From: Apostichopus japonicus
Lineage: Eukaryota > Echinodermata > Holothuroidea > Aspidochirotida > Stichopodidae
DNA: 64,000 nucleotides
Direction: 5' to 3'
Assembly (NCBI RefSeq): GCF_037975245.1
Contig: NC_092567.1
Location: 9,926,714 to 9,990,713 of the forward strand
Positions within the stretch are counted from its first letter, which is position 1. Every line of letters begins with the position of its first letter. Positions 10,657 through 21,239 of the stretch are shown one piece after another. Position numbers and translations under genes: made by a program. The notes beneath the pieces are model-generated. The model was not told where the DNA came from and did no database searches. It worked only from the letters and a program-made list of their open reading frames with translations.

Positions 10657-12278
10657 CTAATGAAGAGAAAAGAAAGTGATGTGAATGAGATTTAAGTCCT
10701 AATTATAGGAGACATTGAGAATGTCAGTCAGAAATAGATACGTGAATGTCTCTGGCTAACTACCCTGTATACATGGACAATCACAGAGAAAAAAATACAG
10801 AGGAAGGAAAGTACAGTTCAGTTTCCAATAACCAGGTATAAAGTGTAAAAACAATTAGCCAGTTAAGCATGAAACTTGAACCGGATTGTCCGTTGTTTAG
10901 TGGAAGTGGCATATAAAGGTGTGGTGCAGTGATATAAATGAGCTCTTAAAGGAGAGTCCAACCTCACACAAACTCAACCATGCATGGTTTGGGCCTGACT
11001 GAGAAATGTGTGAGATTTTGCACCTCTCTTTCCTATTGAGGAAAGAATGTCTTTTGAATTTCCACTCATCAGGAGATAAATTTTGTATATAATTTAGTGT
11101 GTCAGCTTTGGTGGATGTGTTTTTATATTATTTTTCTTCATTTAATGGCACCAGGCCCCTGGAGACTGCATTAGCTATATTGACCTAGTTACACCACTCT
11201 CGGGGGGGGTCTCTTTCTAGATTTTAGATCACCAAAGGTTTATAAAGTACCCTGTTCAGCTGGTCAATAGCCATACAATATGGTTAGTTCTTTCTACAAA
11301 TTTGGCAGATGAAGACACTTATAACCTCAAAATTTTGAGTTAAAAGTTTTGAGAGATGAAAAAGTCAAAATTTTGACTTTGGGGTGAAAATCTTGAGATA
11401 AAAATTCCAAATATTGAGAAAGCAAATTCAAAATTTTGAAATTTGGGGACACTTATATATTTTTTTAAAGCCACCATACTTATTCGCCGAAGTAAGATCA
11501 GTTTTGAGACCAATTAGATTTCTTAAATCCAACTGCAGTGACTGGCTCAGCAATGTTTAAAAATTAAACAAGCATAAGTGACAATTCTTTATTCACAGCT
11601 GTACATTCTCAGATTAGTAGGAAGTATTTCCAATTGTGTTTATAGTGTTTATAGTGGCTGGACTTACAAGGGTACTGCAAAGCTCTCCAAATCTTCAGTA
11701 CAGTATTTTCACATACTGTAGTTTCTGGAATCTGCATTTTGAGCACATGAGGACATGTCAGTAATAGAAATACTTAATGTGATTTTACTCTGTGGAATAT
11801 ATAGCTGAGCCCTTGCCGGGTACTGGGGGCTTCAGAGGAGCTCTGTAACATCTCTTCTACTTCATGTCCTCTTGTACTAAGTATAAAGCATGTAAATACA
11901 TGTTAGAGAGAAAAATGTAATTTCTATGAAGTATAAATCTAAGCCCTGGTGGGAGTCCCTGGGGACTTTAGCTGAGGCATTTTCACTTTTCAGATATTTA
12001 ATGTTCTCTGATAGTGATTTTTCAGACCAAGTGGAGCCTATGGCGGAGGGGGGGGGGGGGCAAGTGCTCACCACCCTAATATATGCCAGTGCTTGTATAT
12101 GTTTGAATATGTTTATGTTAAACGGTAGTTAGCTCTCAAATATGCAAGGAAGACATGTTATCATGACATGATATTGATAAAGAGTGGCAGGGGAATTTAA
12201 ATTCCTTAACCATGCTTGCTAGCCAGCAGTTTGGTGAATCAAGTCATGTGCAACAAACCAGATTTACTTCATTCTTAC
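10657..12278. other. Non-coding stretch with A/T self-complementary patch
   Basis: Mostly unique AT-rich sequence. From about 11325 to 11455 it is built from degenerate 'aaaattttga' words on both strands, similar in style to 17345-17770. A G run lies at about 12048-12060. No exon seen with both splice sites. Confidence 0.5.
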
Positions 12279-12377
12279 CATTCCTATGGAACTCTGTGCA
12301 TCAAGAAGTGTAGGATACTGGAAGAAGCTTGATACTGTAGGTTCATAGGTCCTGATCTCCTCTATCCAGTACAGTCT
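12279..12377 (-). CDS. Candidate minus-strand exon, unrecognised product
   Basis: Thirty-three open codons in phase 0-0, RLYWIEEIRTYEPTVSSFF then QYPTLLDAQSSIGM, end at a consensus donor (GGAATG|gtaaga). The acceptor (tgaagacag) has a poor pyrimidine tract; an alternative within the exon (gaacctacag) would shorten it in the same frame. It joins in phase 0 to the exon at 12828-12901 upstream. The peptide is clearly protein-like but I cannot place it in a family. Confidence 0.5.
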
Positions 12378-12827
12378 CTGTCTTCATATTCACTAGAGGG
12401 TTTCTTCCTACGGTTGAATTATTACATCATGGAGCCGTCAGACTGAGCCTCAGTGACTTCTAAATCAAAAGTGAAACACTAAACATGAAATCAAATTAGT
12501 TATTCAGATATTTTTAGATTTCAGAAACAAAAGTATACTCACTTACAAAGAAAAACCCATGGTAGCAGTTCCACTTTGATCCAATCATTGATCATTTTAA
12601 TTTAGTGATTATACAGTATTAGTGTTTGGTTTCTGAAGCTTTTTGAAAGTTCTTAGGAACTTTTGCATTCAGATAGCAACGTGACACTACAGCAGTCTTT
12701 GTGGGCAATCAACTTTACATGTTAGTTGTAAAAGACCCCTACACTTTTAGTAAGTAAATTATGTAAAGGTGCATATTTGATTTGTGATATTGAAGCTAAA
12801 GATACATCAATAGGAACTGAGCATTAC

Positions 12828-12901
12828 CAGCACAAACCCTGGAAATTCTGGATATGTTCCAATAATGGATTGTCTTTGACCAGCAAGGGCGATGTAAAGC
12901 A
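12828..12901 (-). CDS. Candidate minus-strand exon, beta-rich
   Basis: Acceptor (cacccataatactgcag) and donor (GTGCTG|gtaatg) enclose 74 bases, two bases plus LYIALAGQRQSIIGTYPEFP and GFVL, ending in phase 0. This is the most 5' exon I find for the minus-strand gene; further 5' exons may lie at higher coordinates or be missed. Beta-strand alternation and Gly/Pro turns suggest a propeller or Ig-like domain (inference). Confidence 0.5.
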
Positions 12902-13752
12902 CTGCAGTATTATGGGTGACAAACTACAATAATGTTTGTACTGTATATGATATGGGATATTGAATCTCAGTCTCTGGAAAACCTTGCACTTCATTTGACC
13001 TTTACTCACTGGCAGGTTAGTACTTAAATCTACAATATACCAGGAGAGGAAACAACTCCAGAGTACTTTAAGAGTAGGTTTTTATGACTACATAGTTTGA
13101 ATAAAACCTTTCAGATACAGTAGTTGGATGATCTCGCAAATGTAGAACACTTCTTCAATAAACTAATGTGATCAGTATTCTGAGGGAGGAAACCCTCTCC
13201 TTCAACTTGTAACCAACTAACAGGCTAGCATCACCATATTTCAGCTAGTCCTACATTGTGCTGATCCTAGGACACGCTTTATGCTGGCATTGCGGACTTT
13301 TGAATGTTGTCATTAAAACCATTGGACTAGGCCATCGTTAGGCTGCACTTTTCTTATATGACTAAAGAAGACCTAAGCCATAACTTCAACGTTATGATGT
13401 CCCTGTCCTTGTAGGTACATAGCCTAACAATATGAAAGGAAAACAAGACATACGTGGGATTTCTTCTATGACAATTGCAATATACTTAGTCTGTTTCTTT
13501 CAGTATCACCATCTGAAATATATTGCAATATCTTCATATTAGTAAGCCAGTACTGTAGCTTCGGGGAATCACGTTAAACAAACAGAGAAGTACAACCATA
13601 CAACCGTTCTTCAAACGCTGCTTTACACTGTGTCGTTGGTTTGTTTAGATTTTGAAGATGAGACTTGTTCAAGTCGTTTCATTGCCCACGAGGGAAATAC
13701 CCCTCTTTTTCAGATAAATGATCAATCTTCCAATTCAAATAATAGCAATTGG
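12902..13752. other. Stretch with nothing recognisable
   Basis: Unique AT-rich sequence up to the hAT-like element. No splice-bounded open frame or repeat noticed. Confidence 0.5.
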
Positions 13753-14360
13753 CAGTGGCGTAGCTACGGGGGCGTGGGGGCGACCGCCCCCCCCCCATTA
13801 AAGCTCGTCGCCCCAGTCGCCCCACTGGGGTTTTGGGTGTCGAAAAAAAATTACATGTGCGAAAAAAAATATATCATTGGTCTGAATGATCTCGAATCTC
13901 CATGATGACCACTCATGAACGACCCTTCGACCGCGGACCGGCAGTAGGCTATAGTTGCTGAAAACCTGACGTGACATAGCGCATAGGCCGAGAAGTCTAC
14001 AGTAGTCGCACTGTACTGAAAACGCATGTTAACGACCGTCGAATAATGTAATTCTTGCTCTACAAGACTACAACACGCATAATGTTTACTACTGAATCTG
14101 TGTGTTCGACTGTTCGGGCAAACTTTGCCTTTGTCACTCTTTTTTTAAATATCCATAATCCCTAACATACAAATAAATACTAATACAAACAGCCTATCAT
14201 TATCTTGTAACCAGTGCGCATTAACTGATCAAACAAGCTAGTGAGCAATACTATACCCTTATAGAAAGGTGGTCTCCAGGTACTTGAATGCCAAAGAATT
14301 AAGATGTTAATAGGTAAAAAATGCTGACATCATACACATGCTTCTCACATCATTGCTCGC

Positions 14361-14493
14361 GTCATTGCCTCAATACCCTGTTACATTTTCAATCTGGTTT
14401 TCACTTCTGGGACGTACCTTGATGCTCTTAAAACCGCTAAAAACCAAATTTTCAAGAAAGGAGACAACACTATTGCTGATAACTACCGGCCAA
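14361..14493 (+). pseudogene. LINE reverse-transcriptase fragment, 5' part
   Basis: One frame reads IFNLVFTSGTYLDALKTAK, then NQIFKKGDNTIADNYRP, the classic block before RT motif 'NYRPISL' of CR1/jockey-type non-LTR retrotransposons. The sequence stops at CCGGCCAA, where the inner hAT-like element is inserted, and resumes at 15098 with ISLSPK and a stop. Only this short RT piece remains; it is a dead fragment. Confidence 0.8.
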
Positions 14494-15089
14494 CAGTGGC
14501 GGAGCGTCCAAACAGTCAGGGCGGATGCCCCCCCCCCCCCCCCGACGGACTCAAATGGACTGCTGGCGCCCTTTTCAGCTTTTAAGCATGTTTTACTTCC
14601 CGATTATTGACTTTTTTATTTCACTCTCATCTACCTATTGACATTTGTCACATTTTGTTGGTGTAGTTTACTGACAAAATGCTCTAACGTACGGCGATAT
14701 TTAATTTATCGGCACTTAATTCTGTTGTACGAAACTCTTTCCAAGAACTGTACGGGGTTTTCGATCTATTTTTTCGAAAACATGAGCACTCACAAAGATA
14801 CCACAGGGATTGTGATGAAGCGCATGTACTTTCAACACCCATATAAACTTCCACTTGTGACAACTTGTCACAAATGTCGATGACACATATTTATTCTTCG
14901 TTTACCTCCAATTAGCAAGGCCCGGAAAGAGTCATTTCCGGCAATCTAGGGAAAATCTTTACTCAAAAAAAATCTGTACGCTCCGCGCCAACCTGTGGTG
15001 GCGCTCCGCTTAGATAGTGTCGAAAGCCCCCCTATAGGCTATTCTCGCCCCCTCCCCCCCCCCGACCAATACCCCTAGCTCCGCCACTG
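14494..15089. mobile_element. Inner hAT-like element with perfect 8-bp TSD
   Basis: Termini CAGTGGCGGAGCGTCC and, reversed, CAGTGGCGGAGCTAGG. The flanking octamer CCGGCCAA is present at 14486-14493 and 15090-15097, and its removal with the element restores the NYRP-ISL reading frame of the LINE it interrupts. 596 bp, C-rich subterminal ends, no transposase. TSD length and CAGNGGCG end place it in the hAT superfamily. Confidence 0.92.
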
Positions 15090-15097
15090 CCGGCCAA

Positions 15098-15114
15098 TCA
15101 GTCTATCACCCAAA
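15098..15114 (+). pseudogene. LINE reverse-transcriptase fragment, 3' part
   Basis: Continues the frame broken by the inner hAT-like element: after the second CCGGCCAA the codons read ISLSPK then TAA. RT similarity is not visible further on. Confidence 0.65.
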
Positions 15115-15570
15115 TAATATTTTAGACGCAATCTAGTTCGGTCATTTCAGTATGTTACTTGGCTGAAAGCCCAGTCAATCTTTCTTTATTTTCCACACGC
15201 AATTTTCAGATTTGTCGAAAACTGTCAATGCCGGTGTCAAACTCACAAAAGATTTGTCATGATATTTCAAAGTAACTTACCAGATTGTTTTTTTTTTCTA
15301 TTTCACTAAACTCTCTGATGACCATATCATAACATGGGATCTCAAAATAGAGGATGTTGAGAAAACTTTAGAGCACCTAAGAAGGCCTGGGAAGTGTCAT
15401 TTCCAACGATCTGGGAGACCCTTTTAGCTAAAAATTTACGGTACGCTGCGCGCCAACCCATGGTGGCGCTCCGCTTAGATAGTAACAAAAAAAATGGTCA
15501 AGCCCCCCAGAAAATGTTCAAGCCCCCAGCGCCCCCCCCCCCACTGAAAAAAATCCTGGCTACGCCACTG

Positions 15571-16146
15571 ATAGCAATTTACAACAAAATGGCAAATTCC
15601 TTGAATCTAGGAGTGAGGTCTTCAACATTATGCTGCGAAATGTCAATTCATCATTTTGCACCTCGATAATTTTCTGGTAATTTTGCGTTCATAGAATCCT
15701 CTATAGCCGCTTGAAGTGTGTACGTGTTATGGGTCGTAGCGTATAGGTCGTATGGAAAAGATAAAACAATACTTAGTTATTACACTGCAACTCACCAAAT
15801 TACAATTTGGACGGCATCTTGACTATTCACAACAGATCTTCCGAAGTCCAAATATAAAAGGGGTCCGGCACTAAATATATAATAAAAACGCAATATGCAA
15901 GTAATGAAAATATTTTGATGGTCTTGACCATTCCAGTAAAGCAAAGATAAGGGGCTAGTGTAAGTTCCAAAGAAAAACGCGTACTATCGCCTAGCGAAAT
16001 CTATCGTGATAGTATTTCGTCACTACAAGTGTCACCAAGACAGCATGAAAATTAGACATGTTTGGCACTTTTCAGGATATTGTTTACTACGAGCTCACAA
16101 AGAAGTCAATATTTTATCATTTCTAAAGACTTTTGAAATGACGAGA
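15571..16146. other. Stretch with nothing recognisable
   Basis: Unique sequence between the hAT-like element and repeat A copy 2. No exon or repeat noticed. Confidence 0.5.
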
Positions 16147-16710
16147 TGAAAGTATTTTGGTATTTCAACATTAATCAAAAAATTTCTAAATTATACACTT
16201 GGATAGAAGTCGAGGGGAGGGGTGGGAGGGGGCAATGTTACATTCAGCTGAGAAGAAGGCCACTGCTACGAGTGAACACCCCTCCCCCCCCCCGCCCCCC
16301 TTACGACTTTACAAAAACATTGTTCATAGGTAAAACTGCATGGTGTATGGAGCCAATTTTAGACCTAATTTGTGGTCTAATTATGCCTCGGGGTGCACCA
16401 GTTAACACCAATTTTCAAAAGAATTCAGGAGACTGGGCTACTGAGATTTGCCTTCAACAAGCCAACGACCACACCTCCGCCATTTTTAAATTCTCTGGCC
16501 TTTCCATAATAGTGTAGGAACTACCTAAGTCAGTTGGGATTTGCCCCCCCCCCCCTTGAAATCCTATATTAAAATGGGGTTTGAGAAGGGGTCCCATTCT
16601 CCTAGTCCTGCAAACCGATTTCAAGTAGTAGGTAACCTATGCATCTGCCATTAAAATCAGTTACAAGGCTACATGAAGGTAACATGCTATAATGTGTACC
16701 TCTTTGTCAG
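16147..16710. repeat. Dispersed repeat A, copy 2
   Basis: Collinear with 1-563 in the same orientation. Short indels and C-tract length changes separate the copies. Fully contained here, so its left edge (near 'ggtatttcaacattaatca') shows that copy 1 may begin close to the window edge. Confidence 0.85.
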
Positions 16711-19700
16711 GCATTATTGTATATAGGAATAATATACTGGTTTTGGCAACATGTCCACCCAACGGCTATTTACAGAATAACTGGACGAGCAAGACTGTAC
16801 TTTCTGATTTTCCATGCAATTATGCAATAGTGATTTTAACATCGGTCAGTTTCAGTTTTCAAACTTCACACTTGTATTCTTTAGCACAACCTTAAGTTTT
16901 GACAAAATTATAGTCTAACTACGCCTCAGAATTGTTTCAGTCGGAGGACCTCTACATGGAATTGCATTCAACGACTCCACAGCAACACCACCAAAAGTTT
17001 CGCCACCTATAGTCTGACCATAAAGGTTCATTCCCCTTTCCTAAATTTGTCGGGAGAATTTGGAATGTGAACCCACGTTACTGGGTACTAAACCATACAG
17101 GAGAGTTGATCCGTTTTCAGGATTAGAGAGGCAAACTTATCGCTTATGCACTTAATCAGAAATATACACAAATTAGCCACAATATGTACCTCCTCCTATA
17201 TGTTCTACACCCTTCCCCATATCTATGTAGACATGTGACAAATCACTTGATTGGCGTAGGAAGGGAGCAAAAATTGAATGGGTTGGGGAAGTGGTCAGGA
17301 GGCATCCCAATGAAGCGAACAATACACATTTTGTCATTATTGTGACCCACATGGAACACTGAAAAATTTCAAAATTTTCATATCAAAATTTTAATTATTT
17401 TATCCCGAAAGTTTTGAATGTTTCTGGGAATTTCAACCTTTTTTCAAAATTGAAACCCTTTTCTTGAAAATCAAGTTTGTCTTAAAATTGCAATCTGTAA
17501 TATAACCGAAATTCTCAACATTAAACTACTTTTTCTAAAATTTAAAACCGGTTCGATTGATTTCGAACTCTTTAATTCCCTTCATGTAAAATGTCGATTT
17601 CTTTTTGTTTTAAACTTAAACTTTTAAAATGTCGACTTCTCATCTAAAAATATTAGCGTTTTATCTCAAACTTGTACGTTTCTCTCGAAATTGCCATTGC
17701 ATTTCTGGAAATCAAGATTTCTCTCTTATACAAATTTCAACTATTTTATCTCAAAAAATAAACTTTTCTTGATGAGGATGGTAATAAGTAAAAAGAGAGA
17801 AAAAAGGGGGGGAGGGGCTACATGAATTGACTATTAACATTATTGGTGAAATGTCGACATAGTATTTTGATTTGAGCGATTACGAGGTACGTGAAAAGAC
17901 AAAACATCGTTTGATTGCCTTAAACTCTCTTTGCTGGTGTAAAGATTTAGCTGCATAATCCAGCACTGGCATGGAATGGAATTAATTACAAGGTGGTTGG
18001 GTGGGAAGGGTATGAAAAAAAGTTGTGTCGTTACATTTATTCCAATAAGTTCATAATGATCAAGTGATTATTTGTAAAAACAAACATGTAACTTGACACA
18101 GACACGTTTTGTCTGCACGATGTGTCTGCAAGATGTGTGTGACGGAACAAGTATGTTCAACTTATGTTATTCCATGTAGGTTTTGATATTCATAAAACAT
18201 GTACTCCTTCAAATCATTCGAAACAGACGGTATTCAAACTTTTGTGTTAATTGTTTGTTTATGCATCCACTAGCAGATAATAAGGTGGGTGAATGAGTAC
18301 ATAAAATGTTTGTTTGCCCAAATTTTAACCGGTGGTGGGGGAGGGGGTGCACTGGGACTAACACCCTACAACTTAGGGAGAAATGTCAATGATAGCTTGA
18401 TCTACTTGATATAGGTTGTGTTGTATTATTTACTTCCTCGACCCCTTCCTTACTACATACCCAATCGACGTCAGTTTTTAAACTGTCTGTTTCCACCGGG
18501 CATGTATAACTTAAGGAACATTTATTTCTATTGGCGCCAAAATGTCTGTTACAAATCTCAAACATCACCCGCGAACAGCTGGGAAACACCTGTATATGAA
18601 TATCGGTGACTCATGCTATTGAATACCTGTTCACATCTAGTATATTTCAGTATCACTGACAATGAATGGTTTAGTGTTATATTAGTGGAGCCATTGACTT
18701 GTTGAGTGGTTATTTAGATGGATTGTTTAATGAGAGGAACCGCTGTGAATAGTTAAAACAGCAATTATTGATCAGAGAGATAATTTGACGGTATGGTATA
18801 GAGGCATAGGCTAGGATGTGTACAAAGGCCAGTCCAAACTTAGGTAGGCTATAGGTTAGACTAGTAATACAGTTAGGCTATGTTAACATTCTCAAACATT
18901 ACCCGCGAAAAGCTATAACTTTTAGCAAGAGGACATGGTTAGCAAATCTAACTAATAAATATTACAAATCTTAGCCTATAGTTGTTGACTGATTATCAAA
19001 AAATTCCAAGTTAAAGCATATCTTAAATATAAAGGAATTGAATAAGATACAATCGAGACACTGAGTCTTCTTTTGGGATCCTAAATTAAGCGAAGAATAA
19101 AACCATCGATTAACATTCTAGGTGAGCTGATGACTATCCTTTACTTCGAAAACAATTACTTCATTCTAGCTAACAAAAGGTATCCATAGACAAACTTTGG
19201 AACTTTGTTATCCCTTCAAAAAATTTAAATCACAGAAAATGGTTTAACTCGATTTTACTCGTACATAATATAGCCTTATAGGTGTGAATACAAGACAATC
19301 TATAACATTCCACAAATATTATTGTAATCACCTAACTTACTAAATCTACCTGGTCGGACATATGAGCCACTTGTGTGAGAAACCTGCAGCTTTTTACCGA
19401 GCAGGCTGAATGAAATAATGTTATTTAATAACGGATTATTAGTTGAATAACCTAACTCCTGCCAATATACCTGACACTTAATGTGATATATAGTTTTGTT
19501 ACATATTGTTTAGGGACTAGAGCTCTGAGCCTCTATAAAACAGTTTTCCAATTAAGTCTAATAATAATAATCAAACGCAATACATGCGGTAGTTATTAAA
19601 AAGGAATCTTTCGTCCATGTCTTTCCATCAGCAACTAGATTTTGGTGTTCTACTCACAGCTGGTTTTGTCTTAATTTTGCCCACTTAATTATAAAAACCG

Positions 19701-21074
19701 TACGTCATTTCCAAGCCAACAGCTTATGGCCACATGATATTTAAAAAGTAAAATGGTTTTGAAATTGAAGTGCGCCACTTATTTTACCCTGCTGCAACAC
19801 TCAATAGCAGAAGTTCGCCAGAGCCGTAGCTCTAACGTTAAATGTTCCGCTAACTGTTCACACCCGATGAACTCCATGTAACAGAAGATATTTCAATGAA
19901 GACCCAATCAACCCGATTAAACTTAAAAGTAATAATTAATTAGTATAATTAAACCCTCAAGGATATGAAGTGTTTACAGATAACAATATTATTTGTAAAA
20001 AAAAAATGTAAAAAGCGGATGGTACTATTTAATTGGAAGAAACGATAAAGTTTAGAAAGTTAAGATCATAAGCAATACCCAATTTAGGAATATCTACGAA
20101 CACAAAGAAAGAACAAAACTACATTTCGAAAAAATCCACTAGAAGTTATGACACACTCAAACCGTAACTTAGGAATGAAATAATAACTAAACACAGATGG
20201 ACATCATCATTTAAACAAATCGTATTAATTAGAAATAATTATATTTCAAGCAGAATAGACGGATTTGGATCAGTAATTAAAAAAAAATTATATTAAAATT
20301 TGAGTTTAAGCTTCGTCAACCTTCTCTCTTGAAATTTGAATTTGATCTACCGTACATCTGCTTCTCTAAACTGCATTTTAATTATAAGAAACAACCTATT
20401 GATTTAAATATATAATTCCTTCAAATCACCTTAAACTTTATTAAAAAAAAACTGGTATTAGTTAGAGTAGAAGTTTCCTTTTCATGATCCCTATAACATT
20501 AAATTAAATTTTCCTTCTGAAAGTTCTAAATAAAAATACAAATAAATTTGATCAATATTTTTCTTCAAAAGATAGATAATCTCAATTATTATTGACCCAT
20601 TTCTTATAAAATTCTCAACCCGTCATTGAGATTTGTTTCCTATTAACTAATAAATAAAAATATGTAGCCTCACATTCTTATTTTATTAAACCTTACTAGC
20701 TATACAAACTTTAATGAATAATTTAATTGTAAAACAATCAACCTAACCCTTTAATCCTACATTACCACTTTATTTTTCTCTAATCTAATCTAATTATTCC
20801 TGTTTATATTTGTCTCCCCTTAAAATCAATCCCTTATTTCCGTTCCAATAACTGATTCCTTCTTACAAATAAAAACGACCTAAATGTCCTAGTTGATCGC
20901 TTTAACTTTCTTTTATTTTTATTTCGTTATTTTTATCATTTATAATATCATAATTATTATTATAATCTTAACCAAATCCAATCTATTTATCTCTATCTAC
21001 TCTATTATCAGTCACTCTATTCTTTCATTCTAGATTCCTATCTCCCGTGTGTATCTACTCCTCTGCTCTCCTAG
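16711..21074. other. Intergenic or intronic AT-rich stretch
   Basis: No supported exon. A degenerate array of 'aaaattttga / tctcaaa' words spans about 17345-17770. From 19900 to 21040 the sequence is extremely AT-rich. 5' exons of the LRR gene that continues at 21075 should lie here or further upstream (left), but I could not find any. Confidence 0.5.
17345..17770. repeat. Degenerate AAAATTTTGA-type array
   Basis: Repeated variants of 'tcaaaattttga', 'atttctctc' and 'ttatctcaaa' suggest an old tandem repeat with period near 30-40 bases. The patch at 11325-11455 looks like the same family in opposite orientation. No coding potential. Confidence 0.5.
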
Positions 21075-21239
21075 AGTTGATGAGTCTGGTCTGAACCTTA
21101 TCCTTCAGTCTGGTCTCTCTCTCTCTATCCTGAGTTCTCTCCAGAAGCTGGAGATCGGTGACAGCAGGAGACTAACTAATGAAAAGTTGGCGGCCATCTT
21201 GTCTTATTCCTCACAGTGTACAAGCTTGAAGGAGCTGGA
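21075..21239 (+). CDS. LRR exon, NLR/ribonuclease-inhibitor type
   Basis: A pyrimidine-rich acceptor (tactcctctgctctcctag) and donor (GCTGGA|gtaagt) bound 165 bases with one open frame. The peptide includes LSSLQKLEIGDSRRL, TNEKLAAILSYSS and CTSLKELE; LQKLEI and LKELEF are 29 residues apart, the spacing of ribonuclease-inhibitor-like leucine-rich repeats as found in the large NLR families of echinoderms. LRRs form a ligand-sensing solenoid; whether a NACHT or other domain precedes is not visible. The exon ends two bases into a Glu codon that the exon at 25637 completes. The 5' part of the gene was not found in the window. Confidence 0.8.

Larger units (their letters stand above)
13753..15570. 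mobile_element. Outer hAT-like non-autonomous element
   Basis: Ends read CAGTGGCGTAGCTACGG at the left and, reversed, CAGTGGCGTAGCCAGG at the right, a hAT-type terminus followed by G/C runs. The right flank is 'atagcaatt'; the same nine bases lie at 13742-13750, two bases (gg) from the left end, so the target duplication is probable but not clean. The interior holds a LINE reverse-transcriptase fragment and a second nested element. No transposase is visible. Confidence 0.75.

Noticed and set aside
10432-10695. 87-codon plus-strand frame
   Set aside because: Overlaps the better supported minus-strand exon; no acceptor or donor and no domain.
18386-18609. Opposed open frames, one with several Cys
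   Set aside because: No splice sites in the right places and no family resemblance.
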